64,000 bases of DNA from Streptomyces sp. NBC_01283 (GCF_041435335.1 NZ_CP108430.1:682001-746000), one strand, 5' to 3'. Numbered from the stretch's first letter, positions 47,037 through 56,125 are shown. Notes: generated by a model from the sequence alone, not told the origin. Program-made: numbers and translations.

Positions 47037-48614
47037 CTAGGCGAACCGGTCGGGATCGGCGGCCGACCAGTCATCGGCCCAGTGCGGCGGGGTGTTGTCG
47101 AGGAGCTCCCCGGGGGCCAGGCGTTCGTGGAGCTCCTGACCGGCGAGGATGGTGGCAGGGCCGGTGCGCCGGCGCAGCATGTGCGGGCGGAGCTCGCCGG
47201 GCTCGGACACCCCCATGGCCGCCATGATCTTCATCGCGCCGGCGACCGTGGCCGTCTGGAAACGTTCGACGCGCAGCGACTTGTCGGGCACGTCGAGGGC
47301 GCGGGCACGGCGTGGGTCCTGGGTGGTCACGCCGACGGGACAGGTGTTGGTGTGGCAGCGCTGGGCCTGGATGCAGCCGACGGCGAACATCATGGCGCGG
47401 GCCGCGTTGGTGTAGTCGGCGCCCTGGATGAGGAGCTTGACGATGTCGGCGCCGGTGGCGACCTTGCCGCTGGCGCCGATGCGGATCCGGTCGCGCAGAC
47501 CCGCGCCCGTCAGGGCGTTGTGGACGATGAGCAGTCCGTCGGTGAGGGGCTGACCGAGGTGATCGGCGAATTCGAGGGGCGCGGCTCCGGTGCCGCCCTC
47601 CGAACCGTCCACGATGATGAAGTCCGGGGTGCTGCCTTCCGCCAGCATGGCCTTGCAGAGGGCCAGGAACTCGCGGCGGGATCCGACGCAGAGCTTGAAC
47701 CCCACGGGTTTTCCGTCGGCGAGTTCCCGCATGTGTGCCAGGAACCGGATCAGTTCACGTGGCGTGCTGAAGACGCGGTGGTAGGAGGGCGAGACGACGG
47801 TCTCGCCCTCGGGAACGCCGCGGGCCCGGGCGATCTCCGCGTTGACCTTGCTGCCGGGCAGCAGGCCGCCGCTGCCGGGCTTGGCGCCCTGGGACAGCTT
47901 CAGCGACACGCATTTGACCTCGTCGCGCGCTGCTTGCTCGGCGAACTGCCGCGGATCGAAGCCGCCGTCCTTCGTGCGGCAGCCGAAGTATCCCGTGCCG
48001 ACCTCCCAGACGAGGTCGCCGCCGTACCGCAGGTGGTACTCGGAGATGCCGCCCTCTCCCGTGTCGTGGGCGAAGCCGCCGAGCGCGGCGCCGTGGTTGA
48101 GCGCGAGCACGGCGTTGGCGGACAGCGAACCGAAGCTCATCGCCGAGACGTTCAGGAGCGCCATGTCGTACGGCCGGGTGCAGTCCGGACCGCCGATGCG
48201 GACGACGGGCGGAGTCTCGCGTACCGGTACGGGCGCGATGGAGTGCACCAGGAAGTCGTAGCCCTCGGCGTAGACGTCGCGTTCGGTCCCGAAGGCCTCT
48301 TCCGCCGCGGTGCCTTTCGCCCGCTCGTAGACGATGCTGCGGACGTCCCGGTCGAAGGGACGGCCGTCGTTGTTGCGCTCGACGAAGTACTGCTGGAGTT
48401 CCGGGCGCAGGCTCTCCAGCAGGTAGCGGAGGTGACCCAGGAGTGGATAGTTGCGCAGCACGGAATGCTTGCGCTGGAGCAGGTCGTACAGGCCTACGGC
48501 GGTCAGGGCCAGTGCGATCGCGGCAGGTGGCCACCACCACGGCGAGACCGTGAGGGACAGCGCCGTGAGCCCGAAGCCCATGAGCGCGAGCACGAACAAC
48601 AGTACAAACCGCAT
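47037..48614 (-). CDS. FMN-dependent glutamate-synthase-like protein
   Basis: 525 residues from ATG 48614. Two membrane helices (about 2-22 and 24-44) are followed by the glutamate-synthase alpha subunit-like FMN domain: VSAMSFGSLSANAVLALNHG, LKLSQGAKPGSGGLLPGSKV, DGSEGGTGAAPLEF and the cluster-binding AVGCIQAQRCHTNTCPVGV with three Cys. The domain makes glutamate from 2-oxoglutarate and glutamine-derived ammonia in the full enzyme; here the amidotransferase part is absent, so the reaction is unknown. Membrane anchoring suggests a redox role at the membrane. Confidence 0.88.
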   Translation of the reverse strand: MRFVLLFVLALMGFGLTALSLTVSPWWWPPAAIALALTAVGLYDLLQRKHSVLRNYPLLGHLRYLLESLRPELQQYFVERNNDGRPFDRDVRSIVYERAKGTAAEEAFGTERDVYAEGYDFLVHSIAPVPVRETPPVVRIGGPDCTRPYDMALLNVSAMSFGSLSANAVLALNHGAALGGFAHDTGEGGISEYHLRYGGDLVWEVGTGYFGCRTKDGGFDPRQFAEQAARDEVKCVSLKLSQGAKPGSGGLLPGSKVNAEIARARGVPEGETVVSPSYHRVFSTPRELIRFLAHMRELADGKPVGFKLCVGSRREFLALCKAMLAEGSTPDFIIVDGSEGGTGAAPLEFADHLGQPLTDGLLIVHNALTGAGLRDRIRIGASGKVATGADIVKLLIQGADYTNAARAMMFAVGCIQAQRCHTNTCPVGVTTQDPRRARALDVPDKSLRVERFQTATVAGAMKIMAAMGVSEPGELRPHMLRRRTGPATILAGQELHERLAPGELLDNTPPHWADDWSAADPDRFA

Positions 48615-48716
48615 CACACCGGACAGTATCCCCGTCCGCCCCGTGTCTCGCCGTATCTCCGGCACGCCGTCGCGGAGGTCCGGCACGCCATCGCGGAGGG
48701 GAGCTCCCTTCGGGGC

Positions 48717-49313
48717 TCAGCAGCGAAGCCCGATGATGCCCCAGCCCCGGCGGTCCGCCTCGGCGACCACCTCGCTCCACCCCTTGAGGAGTTCGGCGAA
48801 CGATACGAAGTCGCCGATCCAACCGTTCGGCACCGCCGCGTGTCGCGCGAACGGCTCCCGCAAGGTGTCCAGCTCAGGGGCTGCCTGGGTCCAGAAGGCC
48901 TTGATGGCGGCGATGTCGTGCGGTGGCCGCCACAGGAGCAGGTTCGCGTCCCACGGGCACTCCCGCTCGGGCAGACCCCCGGCGGTCTCCCCGGCCACGT
49001 CCTCCAGGCCCTGCCAGAACAGTGCGGCCGTGAAGCGGTCGAGGGCCGCGCGCAGGCCCGGGGCGGCGAAATCCCTGACGTGCTCCCATCGCTCGCCCGC
49101 CCAGAAGTGCGGCTTGTACGAGCCCAAGGTGCGCCGGAAGGCGTACCGGCCGTACCAGTCGGTGCCCGCTGCCGAAGGCCAGATCCAGCCCTCTTCGTCG
49201 AGGTCACCCTCGACTCCGTATGCGGCCTCCTCCAGCAGTTCACGCCGTTCACCCGCCGGTGCCGCATCGACCCGGTCACAGTCGACGACAAGAACCTCGA
49301 TGTCCACGCCCAT
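48717..49313 (-). CDS. Hypothetical protein (DUF1877-like or related)
   Basis: 198 residues. Begins MGVDIEVLVVDCDRVDAAPA, with TDWYGRYAFRRTLGSYKPHF and FWAGERWEHVRDFAAPGLRA in the centre and WGIIGLRC at the end. Mixed alpha/beta with several Trp residues; I see no catalytic motif. Similar proteins occur in Streptomyces as uncharacterised, some resembling DUF1877, but the match is not firm. It stands alone between the glutamate-synthase-like gene and the divergent FAD monooxygenase gene. Confidence 0.65.
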   Translation of the reverse strand: MGVDIEVLVVDCDRVDAAPAGERRELLEEAAYGVEGDLDEEGWIWPSAAGTDWYGRYAFRRTLGSYKPHFWAGERWEHVRDFAAPGLRAALDRFTAALFWQGLEDVAGETAGGLPERECPWDANLLLWRPPHDIAAIKAFWTQAAPELDTLREPFARHAAVPNGWIGDFVSFAELLKGWSEVVAEADRRGWGIIGLRC

Positions 49314-49507
49314 GCCGCAAGGCTAGGCTTTCTGATCGAGCGCCAGGCGGCGGGGGCGAACCGCTCCTCGTCACGTTGACAGGCTCCTGTCGACATGTTG
49401 CTATAAGGCGCTGCTCAGCCGGACTTGCGCACCTCGCATGCCGCTCGGGCACCGGATCGCAGGCCACTTGACCGGGGGTGGCGCCCCCGAACCCTGAGCG
49501 AGGAACC

Positions 49508-50692
49508 ATGCCGCAGCGCGCCGCGACCATCGTCGGCGGCGGGATCGGCGGCCTCGCGGCAGCCATCGCCCTGCACCGCCGGGGCTGGCGCGTCGAAGTC
49601 CTGGAGCGGGCCCCGGAGTTCACCGAGATCGGCGCCGGCATCTCCCTGTGGCCCAACGCGCTGCGAGCCCTCGACGCGCTCGGCCTGGCCGACACCGTCC
49701 GGGCACTCGGCGCCGTCGAGGACGGCGGCGGCGTACGCGACCGCAAGGGCCGCTGGCTGACCCGCACGGACAATGCGGAGCTGACCCGCCGCTTCGGCCA
49801 CCCCCTGCTGGTCCTCCACCGCGCCGACCTGCTGCGTGCCCTCACCGAGGCGCTGCCCGCCGACAGCCTGCGGCCGGACAGCGAGGTCTCCCAGGTCCGC
49901 GACGACGACCACGGCCCGGTCGTAGAGCACCCCGGCGGCGAGTCCCGGCCCGACCTCGTCATCGGCGCCGACGGGCTGCGCAGCGCGGTCCGCGGTGCGC
50001 TGTGGCCCCGTGCGGCCGGCCCCCGGTACGCCGGATATACCGCCTGGCGCATGGTCACCGAGCCGCTCGCCGACCCGCCCGCCGAGGGCGCGGCGACCTG
50101 GGGTCGCGGGGAGAGGTTCGGCTGCACGGCGCTGCCGGGCGGGCGGATGTACTGCTTCGCGACCGCTTCGCTACCGGCGGGAACGACCAGCGACTCGTCC
50201 GAACACGACGAACTGCTGCGCCGGTTCGGGTCCTGGCCGGACCCCATCCCCCGTCTTCTGGCCGCGGTCCCCCCGCACGCGGTGCTCCGGCACGACCTCT
50301 ACGACCTGCCACCGCTGCCCTCCTTCGTACGCGGCCGGGTCGCGCTGCTCGGGGACGCGGCCCATGCCATGACCCCGAACCTCGGCCAGGGTGCGTGCCA
50401 GGCGCTCGAAGACGCGGTCACTCTGGCCCACTGCCTGGACTCCGACCCTGACGACATGGCCGCCGCACTCCGCTCGTACGACCTGCTGCGCCGCCCACGG
50501 ACCCAGGCCATCACGCGCCGCTCCGCCCGGCTCGGCGACATGGGCCAGCTCGCATGGCCGCCCGCCGTGCTGCTGCGCGACGCGGCAGCGCGGCTGATGC
50601 CCGCGCGGGCGACGCTGCGGTCCATGACGCGGGTCCTCGGCTGGACCGCGCCCGGTGAGCAGTCGCCCACGACGAAGAACGAGACCCCCTGA
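49508..50692 (+). CDS. FAD-dependent aromatic-type monooxygenase
   Basis: 394 residues from ATG 49508, behind GAGGAA. The FAD-binding GxGxxG is at residues 10-15 (GGGIGG), the DG motif at 155-156 (VIGADGLRSAVR) and the second FAD motif GDAAHAMTPNLGQGA at 282-296. This is a group A flavoprotein hydroxylase fold, as in salicylate or 6-hydroxynicotinate monooxygenases, using NAD(P)H and oxygen. Its stop codon shares a base with the start of the next gene, so the two are coupled. The substrate is unknown. Confidence 0.92.
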   Translation: MPQRAATIVGGGIGGLAAAIALHRRGWRVEVLERAPEFTEIGAGISLWPNALRALDALGLADTVRALGAVEDGGGVRDRKGRWLTRTDNAELTRRFGHPLLVLHRADLLRALTEALPADSLRPDSEVSQVRDDDHGPVVEHPGGESRPDLVIGADGLRSAVRGALWPRAAGPRYAGYTAWRMVTEPLADPPAEGAATWGRGERFGCTALPGGRMYCFATASLPAGTTSDSSEHDELLRRFGSWPDPIPRLLAAVPPHAVLRHDLYDLPPLPSFVRGRVALLGDAAHAMTPNLGQGACQALEDAVTLAHCLDSDPDDMAAALRSYDLLRRPRTQAITRRSARLGDMGQLAWPPAVLLRDAAARLMPARATLRSMTRVLGWTAPGEQSPTTKNETP

Positions 50693-52239
50693 TGCCGGAC
50701 TGGACCTACCAACCCCTGCGTGGCGCCGCCGCTGCCGTCCTCGGACTGCGCCGTTCGCAACGGACCGCCCTGCGGATGCTCGCCTCGATCGGCTCCCGCC
50801 CCGCAGGAGCGCGGCTGATCGCCCGGGGGTTCGGCCACCGGCATCCGCCGGACCGGCTGGCCGGCGAGGTGTCCGGTGTGCCCGTGGCCGTCCGCCTCGG
50901 CATCACCGTCCCGCCCTCGCTGGCCCGCGACACGGTCCGCGCCATGTCACCGCTGGGGGCCGGTGTCGTCGAGGTCGCGCCCGTCTCGGCGGCTGACATA
51001 CAGACCGTGCGCGAGGCCGCCGACGGCCGCGCGATACCGGTGCTCGCGCGTACCTGCGACCCGGAGGTCGAGGCCGCCCTCAAGCCTCACGTGGACGGAT
51101 TCACGGGCGACGACGACCCGCGCGTCGTCCACGTGTCCGATCCGTCGGTCACCGCCGCCGCGGCCGTGCTCGACGAGCCGGGCACCGTCGTGCTCGCCAG
51201 GCCAGGGGTGCTCGTGGCGGCCGGACCCGGCTGGTTCGCGCGGGTCGTCGAGGCGGCCACGCCCACCGGCCCCGCTCCGGTGCTGCGCGACGTCGGCCGC
51301 GATCCCCGGCGCTGGCCCGCCTGGTGGTGGGCGCTGCTCGTCGGGCTCGGCATGACGGGCGCCGGACTCGGCGCCGCGGCGATCACGCTCGGGCCGGTGC
51401 TGCTCTGGTACGACCGCGACTACCTCGGCATGACACTGCACGAACTGCACGCCGCAAACCACCACCTGGTGCACTTCCTCCAGCACGACCGGATCACCAT
51501 GGCCGGCACGATGGTGTCCATCGGCGCGCTCTACACCGGACTCGCCGTGGGCGGGATCCGCCGCGGCTGGCCATGGGCCCGCGAGGTGTATCTGCTCTCG
51601 GGAGCGATCGGCTTCCCCACCCTGTTCTACTTCCTGGCCACCGGCTTCGTGGAACCCCTGCACACGGCCACCGCGCTCGTGCTGTTCCCGATGTTCGTGG
51701 CAGGCGTCCGCCGTACCTCGCACGCGCCGCGGTGGCGCCTTGCGCCCGAGGGGCCGGAGCCCGAGCGCAGGCGGGCACTGGTCGGCCAGCTCCTGATGAT
51801 TCTCACGGGTGCGGGCCTCTTCGTCGGCGGGGCGGTGATCTCAGTGGTCGGTCTGACCGATGTCTTCGTACCGACCGACCTGACCTTCCTCGGCACCGAC
51901 GCGCACACCCTGGAAGCCGTGAATCCGCGGCTCGTCCCGTTCCTCGCCCACGACCGCGCGGGGTTCGGCGGCGCCCTGATGTCCGCCGCGGTGGCGATCG
52001 TGCTCCTCAGCGCGTGGGGCTGGCGACGGGGTGAGGCGTGGGTGTTCTGGACCCTGGCCGCGGCGGGCGCGGCCGGCTTCCTGCCGGCTGTCGTGGTGCA
52101 CGGCACGATCCACTACACCGATCTCATCCACCTCGCGCCGGTCTACTTCGGCATCATCCTGACCGGCACCGCCCTGTTCCTCGCGCGCCCTTACCTCTGC
52201 GCCAAGGCGAGCGCGTCGGTGGCGAGTTCACCGAGCTGA
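50692..52239 (+). CDS. Membrane protein with DHODH-like N-terminal region
   Basis: 515 residues, starting on the last base of the FAD monooxygenase stop codon. Residues 1-190 resemble the front of class 2 dihydroorotate dehydrogenases in layout (YQPLRGAAAAVLGLRRSQRT, then GVPVAVRLGITVPPSLARDT and SPLGAGVVEVAPVS), but the FMN and catalytic motifs are not conserved. Residues ~205-505 carry about eight membrane helices (for example WWALLVGLGMTGAGLGAAAI; TLFYFLATGFVEPLHTATAL). His-rich segments (HELHAANHHLVHFLQHDR) lie in a loop. A degenerate flavoprotein or binding domain joined to a membrane part; function unknown. Confidence 0.7.
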   Translation: MPDWTYQPLRGAAAAVLGLRRSQRTALRMLASIGSRPAGARLIARGFGHRHPPDRLAGEVSGVPVAVRLGITVPPSLARDTVRAMSPLGAGVVEVAPVSAADIQTVREAADGRAIPVLARTCDPEVEAALKPHVDGFTGDDDPRVVHVSDPSVTAAAAVLDEPGTVVLARPGVLVAAGPGWFARVVEAATPTGPAPVLRDVGRDPRRWPAWWWALLVGLGMTGAGLGAAAITLGPVLLWYDRDYLGMTLHELHAANHHLVHFLQHDRITMAGTMVSIGALYTGLAVGGIRRGWPWAREVYLLSGAIGFPTLFYFLATGFVEPLHTATALVLFPMFVAGVRRTSHAPRWRLAPEGPEPERRRALVGQLLMILTGAGLFVGGAVISVVGLTDVFVPTDLTFLGTDAHTLEAVNPRLVPFLAHDRAGFGGALMSAAVAIVLLSAWGWRRGEAWVFWTLAAAGAAGFLPAVVVHGTIHYTDLIHLAPVYFGIILTGTALFLARPYLCAKASASVASSPS

Positions 52240-52275
52240 ACGAGTCGCCGGTCCCGTCCGCCCGGTCAGTCCCGG

Positions 52276-52620
52276 TCAGTCCGTCGGACCGCCGCCGATT
52301 CCGATCTCGTTCCCGTCCGGATCGCGGAAGGTGGCCTTGCGGACGCCGTTGGCGTAGGTCTCGCGTGTGTCCGGTTTCAGACCCCGCTCGACGATCCGGG
52401 CGAGGCGGGTGTCGAAGTCCTCGACGAAGAGGGTGTGCAGGGCGTGCCCGGCGTGCTCGGGCCGCACCTCGATGAACACGTACCGGTGTTCGGCGAGCTC
52501 CCAGACCGCCTCGGTCTCATTGGGCAGGAAGGAGGGCGGCCCGCCGAGCAGTCGCTCGTACCAGGCCACCGCCGTGGTGTAGTCGCGGACAGGAATGCCC
52601 GCGAACAGATCTACGGTCAT
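52276..52620 (-). CDS. VOC-family (glyoxalase-like) protein
   Basis: 114 residues, one VOC module. The first betaalphabetabetabeta unit (FAGIPVRDYTTAVAWYERLL, then YVFIEVRPEHAGHALHTLFV) and the second (FDTRLARIVERGLKPDTRET, then FRDPDGNEIGIGG) are visible. Metal ligands would come from Asp/His at the start and Glu at GNEIG; the usual first-strand His is not obvious. Probably a metal-dependent isomerase, dioxygenase or binding protein for a small ligand. Confidence 0.85.
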   Translation of the reverse strand: MTVDLFAGIPVRDYTTAVAWYERLLGGPPSFLPNETEAVWELAEHRYVFIEVRPEHAGHALHTLFVEDFDTRLARIVERGLKPDTRETYANGVRKATFRDPDGNEIGIGGGPTD

Positions 52621-52771
52621 GAGGCCATGCTAAGCACGCCGGCGCCCGCGGGCCCCTTGCGTACGCGACACCAGGACAGCACGGCGTCTCACCTGGTTTT
52701 TCCGAATACGAATACGTGCACGAGCACTACAGGCCAAGGTCACGCCGCGGGTCGGAACATCCGGCCGGCCT

Positions 52772-53740
52772 TTACGGGTGCAGGCCAGGTCCCTGGCCGG
52801 TCTCCGCGAGTCTGCTGGGTGACAGGTCCGTCGGATCCTCGCCCGCTTCAAGGAGCGTGTCGGCCGGACCGATGATGAGCGGGTCCGACTCCCCCACCGC
52901 GTCCTTGTCCATCGACTCGTAGTCGACACGCAGCAGCAGGTGCCGGATGGCTTCGAGGCGACCACGGCGCTTGTCGTTGAACTTGATCACCGACCACGGT
53001 GCGTGGGCGGTGTCCGTGGCGCGGAACATCTCCACTTTGGCGCGCGTGTAGGCGTCCCAGAGGTCCAGCGAGGCCAGATCCGTGGGCGAGAGCTTCCACT
53101 GCCGTACGGGATCCACCTGGCGGATCGCGAAACGCGTACGTTGCTCCGCCCTGGAGACGGAGAACCAGAACTTGACCAGCACGATGCCGTCATCGGTGAT
53201 CATCTTCTCGAACATCGGCACCTGCCGCAGGAATTCCTCGTGCTGGCGCGGGGTGCAGAAGCCCATGACGGGCTCGACGCCGGCTCGGTTGTACCACGAC
53301 CGGTCGAAGAAGACGATCTCCCCGGCGGACGGCAACTCCGCGACGTAGCGCTGCAGGTACCACTGGCCCGATTCCCGTTCCGTGGGCTTGTCCAGCGCCA
53401 CGACGCGGGCCCCTCGGGGGTTGAGGCGCTCGGTGAAGCGCTTGATGGTGCCGCCCTTGCCTGCCGCGTCCCGCCCCTCGCAGACGACCACGACACGCTG
53501 GCCCTGATCGCGCACCGATTTCTGCAGCTTCAGCAGCTCGATCTGCAGGATCCGCTTCTGGCGCTCGTACTCCTTGCGCTTCAGCTTCTCCGAATAGGGA
53601 TAGTTCTCCTGCCAGGTCCGCAGCGGCTCACCCTGCGCGTCGAGCAGCACCGGGCGCTCGGGTCGGGCCTCATCGACCGAAAGGCCGTCCAGCAGGCGCT
53701 CCGCGTCCTTGTCGTCCGACGCCACTACGTCTCCTCTCAT
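52772..53740 (-). CDS. Polyphosphate kinase 2 (PPK2, copy 2)
   Basis: 322 residues from ATG 53740, behind AAAGGAGGG at about 10 bases; the frame to 53794 would start before that signal. Walker A is EGRDAAGKGG at 88-97 with TIKRFTERLNPRGARVVALD, and the body contains FFDRSWYNRAGVEPVMGFC and KFWFSVSRAEQRTRF. This is the PPK2 class I form, which makes GTP or ATP from polyphosphate. It differs clearly from the class III-like copy at 40319, so the locus encodes two polyphosphate-dependent nucleotide kinases. Confidence 0.93.
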   Translation of the reverse strand: MRGDVVASDDKDAERLLDGLSVDEARPERPVLLDAQGEPLRTWQENYPYSEKLKRKEYERQKRILQIELLKLQKSVRDQGQRVVVVCEGRDAAGKGGTIKRFTERLNPRGARVVALDKPTERESGQWYLQRYVAELPSAGEIVFFDRSWYNRAGVEPVMGFCTPRQHEEFLRQVPMFEKMITDDGIVLVKFWFSVSRAEQRTRFAIRQVDPVRQWKLSPTDLASLDLWDAYTRAKVEMFRATDTAHAPWSVIKFNDKRRGRLEAIRHLLLRVDYESMDKDAVGESDPLIIGPADTLLEAGEDPTDLSPSRLAETGQGPGLHP

Positions 53741-53819
53741 CGCCGCGTCCCTCCTTTCTACCCGGATCGAGCGCTGCTCCACAGAAATCGCCATATGCCC
53801 GGGACCGCGCCCACCCCCT

Positions 53820-54281
53820 TCACAGCAGACTCGTCAGCCGCTGCAGGCTCCGCTCCCCCTCCCGCCGCACGCCCAGCGGCACCAGAGCGGCACGTCCCGG
53901 CACCCGCACCCCGCCGGTGAACGCCACCCGGGTGCCCTCGCCGTCCGGTGCCGCCGCGGCGCCGATGAGCAGGAAGCGGCTCTGCAGCCAGCACCAGCCG
54001 TCCCTCTGCTCCCCGTGCAGTCGGGCCCGCATCCCGTACTTGCTGCGGACCAGCGCCTCCACACTCACGCCGTCCCTTCGTACGACCCTGAGCCCCCGCA
54101 TGTCGGGGGTGATCCGCCCGAAAGCGCCCTCCAGATCGCCCAGCAGGGCCCGGACGCGGTCGCAGGGGGCCGCGACGAAGCCCTCGGTGACCTGTGCGCC
54201 GGGGATGGCGGCGGCGAGCACGTGCAGTCGCCGCACCGGGTCCAGGTCGGCGGCGGGCCAACCGCCGGTGGTTTCAGTCAT
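53820..54281 (-). CDS. SRPBCC-like protein coupled to the sigma gene
   Basis: 153 residues from ATG 54281, behind GGAAGG, with the ATGA overlap to the sigma-factor stop. It reads GAQVTEGFVAAPCDRVRALL near the start and GVSVEALVRSKYGMRARLHG and WCWLQSRFLLIGAAAAPDG in the middle, matching a helix-grip/START-like layout. No catalytic residues are evident. Because it is the last gene of the sigma operon it may modulate sigma activity or bind a lipid signal, but no anti-sigma motif is seen. Confidence 0.6.
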   Translation of the reverse strand: MTETTGGWPAADLDPVRRLHVLAAAIPGAQVTEGFVAAPCDRVRALLGDLEGAFGRITPDMRGLRVVRRDGVSVEALVRSKYGMRARLHGEQRDGWCWLQSRFLLIGAAAAPDGEGTRVAFTGGVRVPGRAALVPLGVRREGERSLQRLTSLL

Positions 54282-54778
54282 GAGGTCCATGCCTTCCGGA
54301 AGGTGTCGCGGGCCCGGTGCAGCCGGGACTTGACGGTGCCGACGCGGATGTCGAGCAGCTCGGCCGCGGCCCGCTCGTCCAGACCCTCCACGTCACGCAG
54401 CACGAGTACGGCCCGGTGCTCCGGGGACAGTCGTTCCAGTACGTCCCTGATGTCGGCACCCAGTTGGGGGTCTCCGCGTGAGGGCAGGGTGCTCAGGTCG
54501 GCGGGCATCGCGCGGGCGGCGCGCCGGGCCAGCCGGACGGCCTCGCGCACCGCGATGGCACGGACCCAGCCGTGCAGCGCCGTCGGCTCCTTGAGGGTGC
54601 GCAGCGAACGGAACACCGCCACAAGTGCCTCCTGCGCGGCGTCCGGGCCCTGGTCCAGGGCGATGGGGCCGCAGATACGGCCCACGTAGGGGGCGAGTTC
54701 GTCCAGCAGCTCGGCCATGGCCAGCGTGTCGCCGCGCTGCGCCGCGCGCACCCGGCGCGCCGTTTCCTCATCGGACAC
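54278..54778 (-). CDS. ECF-type RNA polymerase sigma factor
   Basis: 166 residues from GTG 54778, chosen because GGGAAG lies 9 bases before it; ATG 54787 would place the ribosome site inside the codon. Region 2 (DEETARRVRAAQRGDTLAMA through GPDAAQEALVAVFRSLRTLK) and region 4 (RLSPEHRAVLVLRDVEGLDE, then AAELLDIRVGTVKSRLHRAR) are complete. The start lies within the end of the upstream membrane-protein gene and the end overlaps the SRPBCC-like gene. No anti-sigma or ZAS motif is encoded next door, which is unusual for this class. Confidence 0.9.
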   Translation of the reverse strand: MSDEETARRVRAAQRGDTLAMAELLDELAPYVGRICGPIALDQGPDAAQEALVAVFRSLRTLKEPTALHGWVRAIAVREAVRLARRAARAMPADLSTLPSRGDPQLGADIRDVLERLSPEHRAVLVLRDVEGLDERAAAELLDIRVGTVKSRLHRARDTFRKAWTS

Positions 54779-55244
54779 GTACGGCATCTTCCCAACGGGC
54801 CTTGCTCTTGCGGAGGGTGGGTGTCGCCGCGCCACGGACGACTCTGAGTGCGGCCACGCCCAGCAGGGCGCACAGCGGGGTGTAGAGCCCGAGGTTGAGC
54901 CAGTAGAAGGCTGACCCGGTGTCCTGCGCGAAGAGCCAGTACAGGCCCGCCAGCGTGCGCAGGCCCAGTCCGCCCGCCACTGCGAGGGTTCCGAGGCGGA
55001 ACAGTCGGCGGGGGCGCCGGGACTGAGCGACGACGAGGCCGCTCGCTGCCAGCAGGAGGACGGCGAGCGGCAGGACGACGGGCGGGGTGAACGGCGCTTC
55101 GGTGCCCAGGACCGCGTACGACAGACTCTCCGCGTCCTCGGCGGGCCAGGTGGAACCGGTGGCCCAGTAGAGGTGGAACAGCGCGTCCACGGTGAGTACC
55201 GAGGCGAGAAGTATGGCTGCCCGCTGTGCCGTTCGGTCGGACAT
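54768..55244 (-). CDS. DUF3995-like membrane protein
   Basis: 158 residues with four to five membrane helices: AAILLASVLTVDALFHLYWA (with the conserved His and Trp), PPVVLPLAVLLLAASGLVVA, GTLAVAGGLGLRTLAGLYWL and LNLGLYTPLCALLGVAALRV. The layout matches DUF3995, seen next to sigma factors in Streptomyces. It overlaps the sigma-factor start by about 10 bases, so the two are likely co-translated, and it may be the membrane sensor or anti-sigma-like partner of the sigma factor. Confidence 0.75.
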   Translation of the reverse strand: MSDRTAQRAAILLASVLTVDALFHLYWATGSTWPAEDAESLSYAVLGTEAPFTPPVVLPLAVLLLAASGLVVAQSRRPRRLFRLGTLAVAGGLGLRTLAGLYWLFAQDTGSAFYWLNLGLYTPLCALLGVAALRVVRGAATPTLRKSKARWEDAVRVR

Positions 55245-55595
55245 GAGACCTCCTGCGTCGGGAATCGATGCCCGACAGAGGAGCCGACTTGGGCAAAGGT
55301 TCCCGAAGAGGTGCAGAAAATTCTCCCACGGGCGTCCACCCGTATAGGGGCGGCAGGCCAGAGCGTATGTCTGCCGCTCGGCGCTCAGGTGGCCTGACGC
55401 CCCTGCTCTGTGATCATCTCGAGCAGGGCCGCAGGTGGGTGGTCGTCGGAGCCTCGCAGACCTGACACGCTCCGCTCCTCATGCCTCCGCGGCCATGACC
55501 CCATAGCGAAATTGATCTTAGACGTCATGACTCGCAAGCCATAGCGTCGAGTTGTTCGCACGGGAAACAGGAATTCCAAGTGGGGAGAATCCACC
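55245..55595. other. Intergenic region between the sigma operon and the AOC-like gene
   Basis: About 350 bases between divergent genes. I see no convincing gene, repeat or hairpin apart from a GGGGAGAA ribosome site at the right end for the gene at 55596. It must hold promoters for both sides. The stretch GAAATTGATCTTAGACGTCA near 55510 is the most AT-rich part. Confidence 0.45.
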
Positions 55596-56084
55596 ATGGT
55601 CACCAGCAAGAGATTGTTCGCGATATCGCTGGCCACCGCTGTAGTCGGCTTCTGTGCCGCGGGAGGCGCGACCGCCGATTCCCCGGCACAGGGCGGGAAG
55701 CGTCAGGTCGAGGTCCTCGAGATCAAGATTCAGAACGACCAGCACGAGGCCACTGATCTCGGCCCGGCAGGGCCGAGCCTTGGTGATATGGACGTCTACT
55801 CAGGTATCGCGCTACAGGACGGACGCCGAGTCGGGCATGGTGGCGGCTCGTGTCAGGTCGTTCGCATCGAGGGCGAGAAGCGCACGACGCAGTGTCTGAT
55901 CACGATGGAACTCCAGCGTGGTTCGTTGACGATGCAGTCGCTCTGGACCAGCGGAACAAGTTCACGTTCCCTCGACATGGCCATCACCGGCGGCACCGGC
56001 GCTTTCAGTGCTGCGCGGGGCACTGTTCGCTACTGGGACATCGCCACACCGGACGAGAGGCTGCGCGCGGAAATCCTGCATTGA
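55596..56084 (+). CDS. Secreted allene-oxide-cyclase-like beta-barrel protein
   Basis: 162 residues. Residues 1-27 form a signal peptide (KRLFAISLATAVVGFCAAGG, cleavage near ATADS). The mature part reads LGDMDVYSGIALQDGRRVGH, CQVVRIEGEKRTTQCLITME and the terminal TGGTGAFSAARGTVRY, which match the allene-oxide-cyclase/dirigent-type barrel domain of secreted actinobacterial proteins. In plants this fold binds and cyclises fatty epoxides; bacterial members are uncharacterised. It stands alone and is convergent with the TioE-type regulator. Confidence 0.83.
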   Translation: MVTSKRLFAISLATAVVGFCAAGGATADSPAQGGKRQVEVLEIKIQNDQHEATDLGPAGPSLGDMDVYSGIALQDGRRVGHGGGSCQVVRIEGEKRTTQCLITMELQRGSLTMQSLWTSGTSSRSLDMAITGGTGAFSAARGTVRYWDIATPDERLRAEILH

Positions 56085-56125
56085 TGCGGAAAGAAATGAT
56101 GCGGGAAAGGCGGGCAGCAGAACGA

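Noticed and set aside
55385..55636. Minus-strand frame of 83 codons upstream of the AOC-like gene
   Set aside because: No ribosome site, no recognisable domain, and it covers the ribosome site of the opposite gene.
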